Shown in pieces: positions 4,209 through 6,488 of a stretch of DNA of 6,488 bases. The DNA is from Pyrodictiaceae archaeon (lineage in GTDB: Archaea; Thermoproteota; Thermoprotei_A; Sulfolobales; Pyrodictiaceae), in assembly GCA_027043685.1 (NCBI GenBank), contig JALUFI010000014.1, positions 1 through 6,488 on the forward strand. The letters are read 5' to 3'. The notes under the pieces are model-generated. The model was not told the origin of the DNA. It was given only the letters and a program-made list of their open reading frames with translations, and made no database searches. The position numbers and the translations under genes were made by a program. Each line of letters opens with the position of its first letter. The first letter of the stretch is position 1.

Positions 4209-5570
4209 TTGGCGGAGCAGAGTAAGTACGACGTGGTTGTCGCGGGCCTCGGGCCCGCCGGCACTGTTGCCCTCTGGCACCTGGCACGCATGGGGTTCCG
4301 GGTAGCCGGCGTTGATATGAGGTCCTGGAGCGACCTCTGGGGCAAGCCATGTGGCGACGCTATCGGCGCTCATCATCCCCGCGAGGCTGGTCTCCCCGAG
4401 CTGCCCGGCAAGGTTGTCAAGAACCGTGTGACGGCTATCGATATCTACTCGCCTGGCGAGACCACGCGGTACCGTGTCACCGGCGAGGGCTACATTATTG
4501 ACCGTAGGGCTTTCGGCGAGTGGCTCCTCCGCGACGCGATAGACCATGGCGCTGAGGCTATGCTCCACAGCTTCGTCCTGGGCCCCATCATAGAGGACGG
4601 GAGGGTTGTGGGTATCCGTGTCCGGCGCGGGAGCCGCGTGGAGGAGCTGAGGGCCAGCCTCGTCGTTGAGGCGACGGGGTTCACGAGGGTTATCCGGAAG
4701 AAGCTGCCGCGGGAGTGGATGGTCTCAGAGGACATAGAGCCGACGGACTACGAGGTCGCGTACCGCGAGATAATAGAGTACGAGGACTACCGTGTCGAGG
4801 AGCCCAGCGTGATAAGGATATACCTAGACCAGGAGGCGGCGCCCGGCGGCTACTGGTGGTTCTTCCCCGAGTCGGAGACCGCGGTTAACGCTGGCCTGGG
4901 CGTGCAGAACGGGAAGGGCTACCCGAACCCGCAGCTCCTCTACCGTAGGCTCGTTGAGAGGCACCCCCTCTTCCGCCACCGGTTCCGCGTGAGGACCGCC
5001 GCCGGCGCCCCGCTGCCCACCAGGAGGCCCTCCAACACAATGGTTGGGCCGGGCGTCGTCGTGATAGGTGACGCTGGCTACACCGTCAACCCGCTCCACG
5101 GCGGCGGGATGGGCTACGCGTTCCGCGCAGCGTACTTCGCCGCGAAGGCATTCGAGGAGGCCTATAACCGTGGCAGGGTCGACGAGGAGACCATGTGGAG
5201 CCTCAACAAGAACTACATGGACGCCATAGGGGCGAGGCAGGCGGCGCTGGATGTGTTCCGTATATTTCTCCAGAGGCTGAGCAACGACGACATAAGGTTC
5301 GGGATGGAGAAGCGCCTCATACCGGAACAGGATGTGTACTACACGAGCACCGAGGGTGACATAAAGCTCTCGGCGCTGGAGAAGGCGTCTATAGTCCTCC
5401 GCGGCCTCCGGAGACCCTCCCTGCTCGCTAAGCTGAAGACGGTGGCCGATTACATGAGGAGGGTGAAGAGCCACTACCTCAGCTACCCGGAGACCCCCAA
5501 GGAGCTGCCGCGCTGGGTGGCAACGCTCGAGGAGATTTACCGGGAGTACCGGGCGAGGATAGAGGGCTAG
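4209..5570 (+). CDS. Geranylgeranyl reductase family FAD enzyme (archaeal lipid saturation)
   Basis: A 453-residue flavoprotein that should reduce the double bonds of geranylgeranyl chains in archaeal membrane lipid precursors, giving saturated archaeol-type lipids; it acts at the inner membrane face without membrane segments of its own. Domains in order: N-terminal Rossmann FAD motif G13-L-G-P-A-G18 with D36 ending strand 2; K46-P-C-G-D50, whose cysteine is a family hallmark near the flavin; second-strand flavin region around E154-A-T-G157; lipid-pocket motif Y215-W-W-F-F-P220 followed by G229-L-G231, which fits the family's YxWxFPx(7-8)GxG pattern; V285-I-G-D288-A-G with G298-G-G, binding the FAD pyrophosphate. 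All key residues are present. The start is TTG 4209, with GGAGG 7 bases upstream. It leads a cluster with the zinc-finger gene 34 bases downstream. The exact substrate (phospholipid, free geranylgeranyl diphosphate or quinone side chain) cannot be read from sequence. Confidence 0.95.
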   Translation: MAEQSKYDVVVAGLGPAGTVALWHLARMGFRVAGVDMRSWSDLWGKPCGDAIGAHHPREAGLPELPGKVVKNRVTAIDIYSPGETTRYRVTGEGYIIDRRAFGEWLLRDAIDHGAEAMLHSFVLGPIIEDGRVVGIRVRRGSRVEELRASLVVEATGFTRVIRKKLPREWMVSEDIEPTDYEVAYREIIEYEDYRVEEPSVIRIYLDQEAAPGGYWWFFPESETAVNAGLGVQNGKGYPNPQLLYRRLVERHPLFRHRFRVRTAAGAPLPTRRPSNTMVGPGVVVIGDAGYTVNPLHGGGMGYAFRAAYFAAKAFEEAYNRGRVDEETMWSLNKNYMDAIGARQAALDVFRIFLQRLSNDDIRFGMEKRLIPEQDVYYTSTEGDIKLSALEKASIVLRGLRRPSLLAKLKTVADYMRRVKSHYLSYPETPKELPRWVATLEEIYREYRARIEG

Positions 5571-5604
5571 GCGGAGCCACGGCACTCCAGGGGGCTGCCT
5601 GGCC

Positions 5605-5847
5605 TTGTCGCTTCAGTGGGAGCCCCAGTGGGTTGACGAGGTCGTCGAGTACGCGGGGATGAGGCTGAGGGTCAAGAGGGATAAGGTCACCGGGCTCTAC
5701 GCGTGCCCCGTCTGCGGCCTCGGCGACAACGCGACCTACCTCCTCACGGCCAAGGACTTGTTCTACCACATTTACGCGCACGCCAAGAAGGCTGAGAGGT
5801 ACCGGGCCAGGGTGCAGTACGAGGAGGAGAGCCGCGAGGAGGAGTAG
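5605..5847 (+). CDS. Small C2H2-type zinc-finger protein
   Basis: An 80-residue protein I cannot name. It has one clear zinc-binding pattern, C34-P-V-C37 then H55 and H59, that is C-x2-C-x17-H-x3-H. This is a C2H2 finger with a loop about five residues longer than the classical x12; the aromatic residues Y32, F53 and Y54 could form its core. The N-terminal part (residues 1-30) is a Trp-containing segment with E-Y-A-G-M-R-L-R-V-K that looks like a small beta hairpin, and the end is acidic (EEESREEE). DNA, RNA or protein binding is possible. The start is TTG 5605, preceded by a weak site AGGGGG (5589-5594) at 10 bases. It lies 34 bases after the lipid reductase and 7 bases before the kinase, and its own 3' end supplies the kinase's ribosome binding site, so it is very probably co-translated with that gene. 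Confidence 0.86.
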   Translation: MSLQWEPQWVDEVVEYAGMRLRVKRDKVTGLYACPVCGLGDNATYLLTAKDLFYHIYAHAKKAERYRARVQYEEESREEE

Positions 5848-5854
5848 CGCTGCC

Positions 5855-6488
5855 TTGGAGCCCTGCGTCGCCGTCTACTCCGCGGACACCATTGATTTGG
5901 TTAACGGGGCTGAGAGGCCCGGGGGGCCGAGGTTCTACGCGGAGAGGGCTGCCAGCCTCCTCGGCGGCTTCCGGGTGGAGAGGGGCTGCGTCGCGGAGCC
6001 CTCCGCCGTCTTCGCCCACGAGGAGCACCGGGGTAGGCGTGTTAGCAGGCTTCTACGTGCACCGGGGCCCTGCCGCCCCCTCTGGCCAGTGTGTGGCGCT
6101 GGCCTGGTCTCCCCGGTCTACTGGGAGACGGCGCCGAGCCTAGTGGCCGCCGCTGCCCGGCTCCACGCAGTGCTCGTGGTTGATGTACAGGGTTTTGTTA
6201 GGGTGCCTCTAGACGGAGGCGTCCTCGGCACTGATGCTAGGCTCCTGAATATCCTCGCCCATGCTCCCCCCGAGAGGGTCGTGTATAGGGCGAGCTTCGA
6301 GGACCTAGGGTACTCACTGCGGGGCCTCGAGTTGATGGATACTGTTCTCGGCGGCTGGCCGAGGGTCGCGACTATGGGTGCCCTTGGAGCTGTCTATGCA
6401 ACTGGGGAGGAGGCGGGGGCCTGTATCCTTAGGGGAGGCGAGCCGGAGCGCCCTTCGGTCGGGGCTGGAGACGTGTTCTCCACTGTAC
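5855..6488 (+). CDS. PfkB/ribokinase-family sugar or nucleoside kinase (3' end beyond window)
   Basis: The frame is open from the TTG to the right edge, giving 211 residues with no stop. Residues 203-206, G-A-G-D in S-V-G-A-G-D-V-F, are the PfkB signature 2 anion hole with catalytic base D206. Upstream, D14-L-V-N-G, G23-G and A32-A-S-L-L-G-G resemble the substrate-binding N-terminus. P87-V-Y-W-E and V109-D-V-Q-G-F-V-R are typical of archaeal members, and V171-A-T-M-G-A-L-G-A-V-Y matches the conserved strand and glycine turn before the ATP site. The family phosphorylates sugars, nucleosides or inositol-like alcohols with ATP or ADP; the substrate cannot be told here. The N-terminal region is short, with a compact lid. 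About 30-50 C-terminal residues are missing. GAGGAGGAG at 5836-5844, inside the end of the zinc-finger gene, lies 10 bases before the TTG, so the two genes are likely translated together. Confidence 0.93.
   Translation, partial: MEPCVAVYSADTIDLVNGAERPGGPRFYAERAASLLGGFRVERGCVAEPSAVFAHEEHRGRRVSRLLRAPGPCRPLWPVCGAGLVSPVYWETAPSLVAAAARLHAVLVVDVQGFVRVPLDGGVLGTDARLLNILAHAPPERVVYRASFEDLGYSLRGLELMDTVLGGWPRVATMGALGAVYATGEEAGACILRGGEPERPSVGAGDVFSTV

Noticed and set aside
4824..5585. 253-codon minus-strand open frame
   Set aside because: It is antisense to the reductase, which carries complete FAD motifs. Long antisense frames are common in G+C-rich genes; its sequence is rich in Pro, Arg and His without a recognisable fold.
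5892..6143. 83-codon plus-strand open frame near the right edge
   Set aside because: It lies out of frame inside the PfkB kinase gene, whose frame is open to the edge and ends in the GAGD signature.
1..6488. CRISPR arrays, insertion sequences, toxin-antitoxin pair or defence island
   Set aside because: No regularly spaced repeats, transposase or terminal repeats were seen. The ribbon-helix-helix and winged-helix genes have no toxin-like partner next to them, and the remaining genes are housekeeping in type.

Overview
The window looks like chromosomal DNA of a hyperthermophilic crenarchaeote, plausibly of the Desulfurococcales/Pyrodictiaceae type. The basis is gene content (an archaeal geranylgeranyl reductase, a single-unit ZPR1 protein, an archaeal Hsp20, small winged-helix and ribbon-helix-helix regulators), G+C-rich DNA with AGG and ATA codons, GGAGG-type ribosome binding sites, and short AT-rich TATA-like islands as the only AT-rich stretches. 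This placement is inference, because no rRNA or tRNA gene is present. Five of the nine genes appear to start with TTG. No mobile element, CRISPR array, tRNA, rRNA or integration scar was recognised.

Layout from left to right. (1) On the minus strand, a TatD-related TIM-barrel metal hydrolase runs off the left edge. (2) About 400 bases without a convincing gene (812-1220) hold several inverted repeats, including a nested set at 1022-1113 that could be a structured RNA. (3) On the plus strand follow a SpoIIM/DUF95-type membrane protein and, behind its own strong TATA box, a TrmB/MarR-like winged-helix regulator whose start region lies in an 8-bp dyad. (4) Convergent to it on the minus strand is a small ribbon-helix-helix (CopG-like) protein. 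(5) ZPR1 (plus) and hsp20 (minus) end 5 bases apart, tail to tail. (6) Divergent from hsp20 is a plus-strand cluster that runs off the right edge: geranylgeranyl reductase, an 80-residue C2H2 zinc-finger protein and a PfkB-family kinase.

Functionally, the geranylgeranyl reductase saturates the isoprenoid chains of archaeal membrane lipids. The zinc-finger gene and kinase are spaced as if in the same operon, but no shared pathway is known to me. ZPR1 and Hsp20 both point to protein folding and quality control: yeast Zpr1 is a dedicated folding factor for translation factor eEF1A. The two small DNA-binding proteins have no target visible in the sequence.

Most of the window is ordinary archaeal housekeeping. 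The items most worth a second look are the structured non-coding stretch, the zinc-finger protein inside the lipid-reductase cluster, and the dyad over the regulator's translation start. The two edge genes (minus strand 811 to 1, and plus strand 5855 to 6488) have only one end inside the window and are easily missed. I found no clear evidence of a wholly new multi-gene system.
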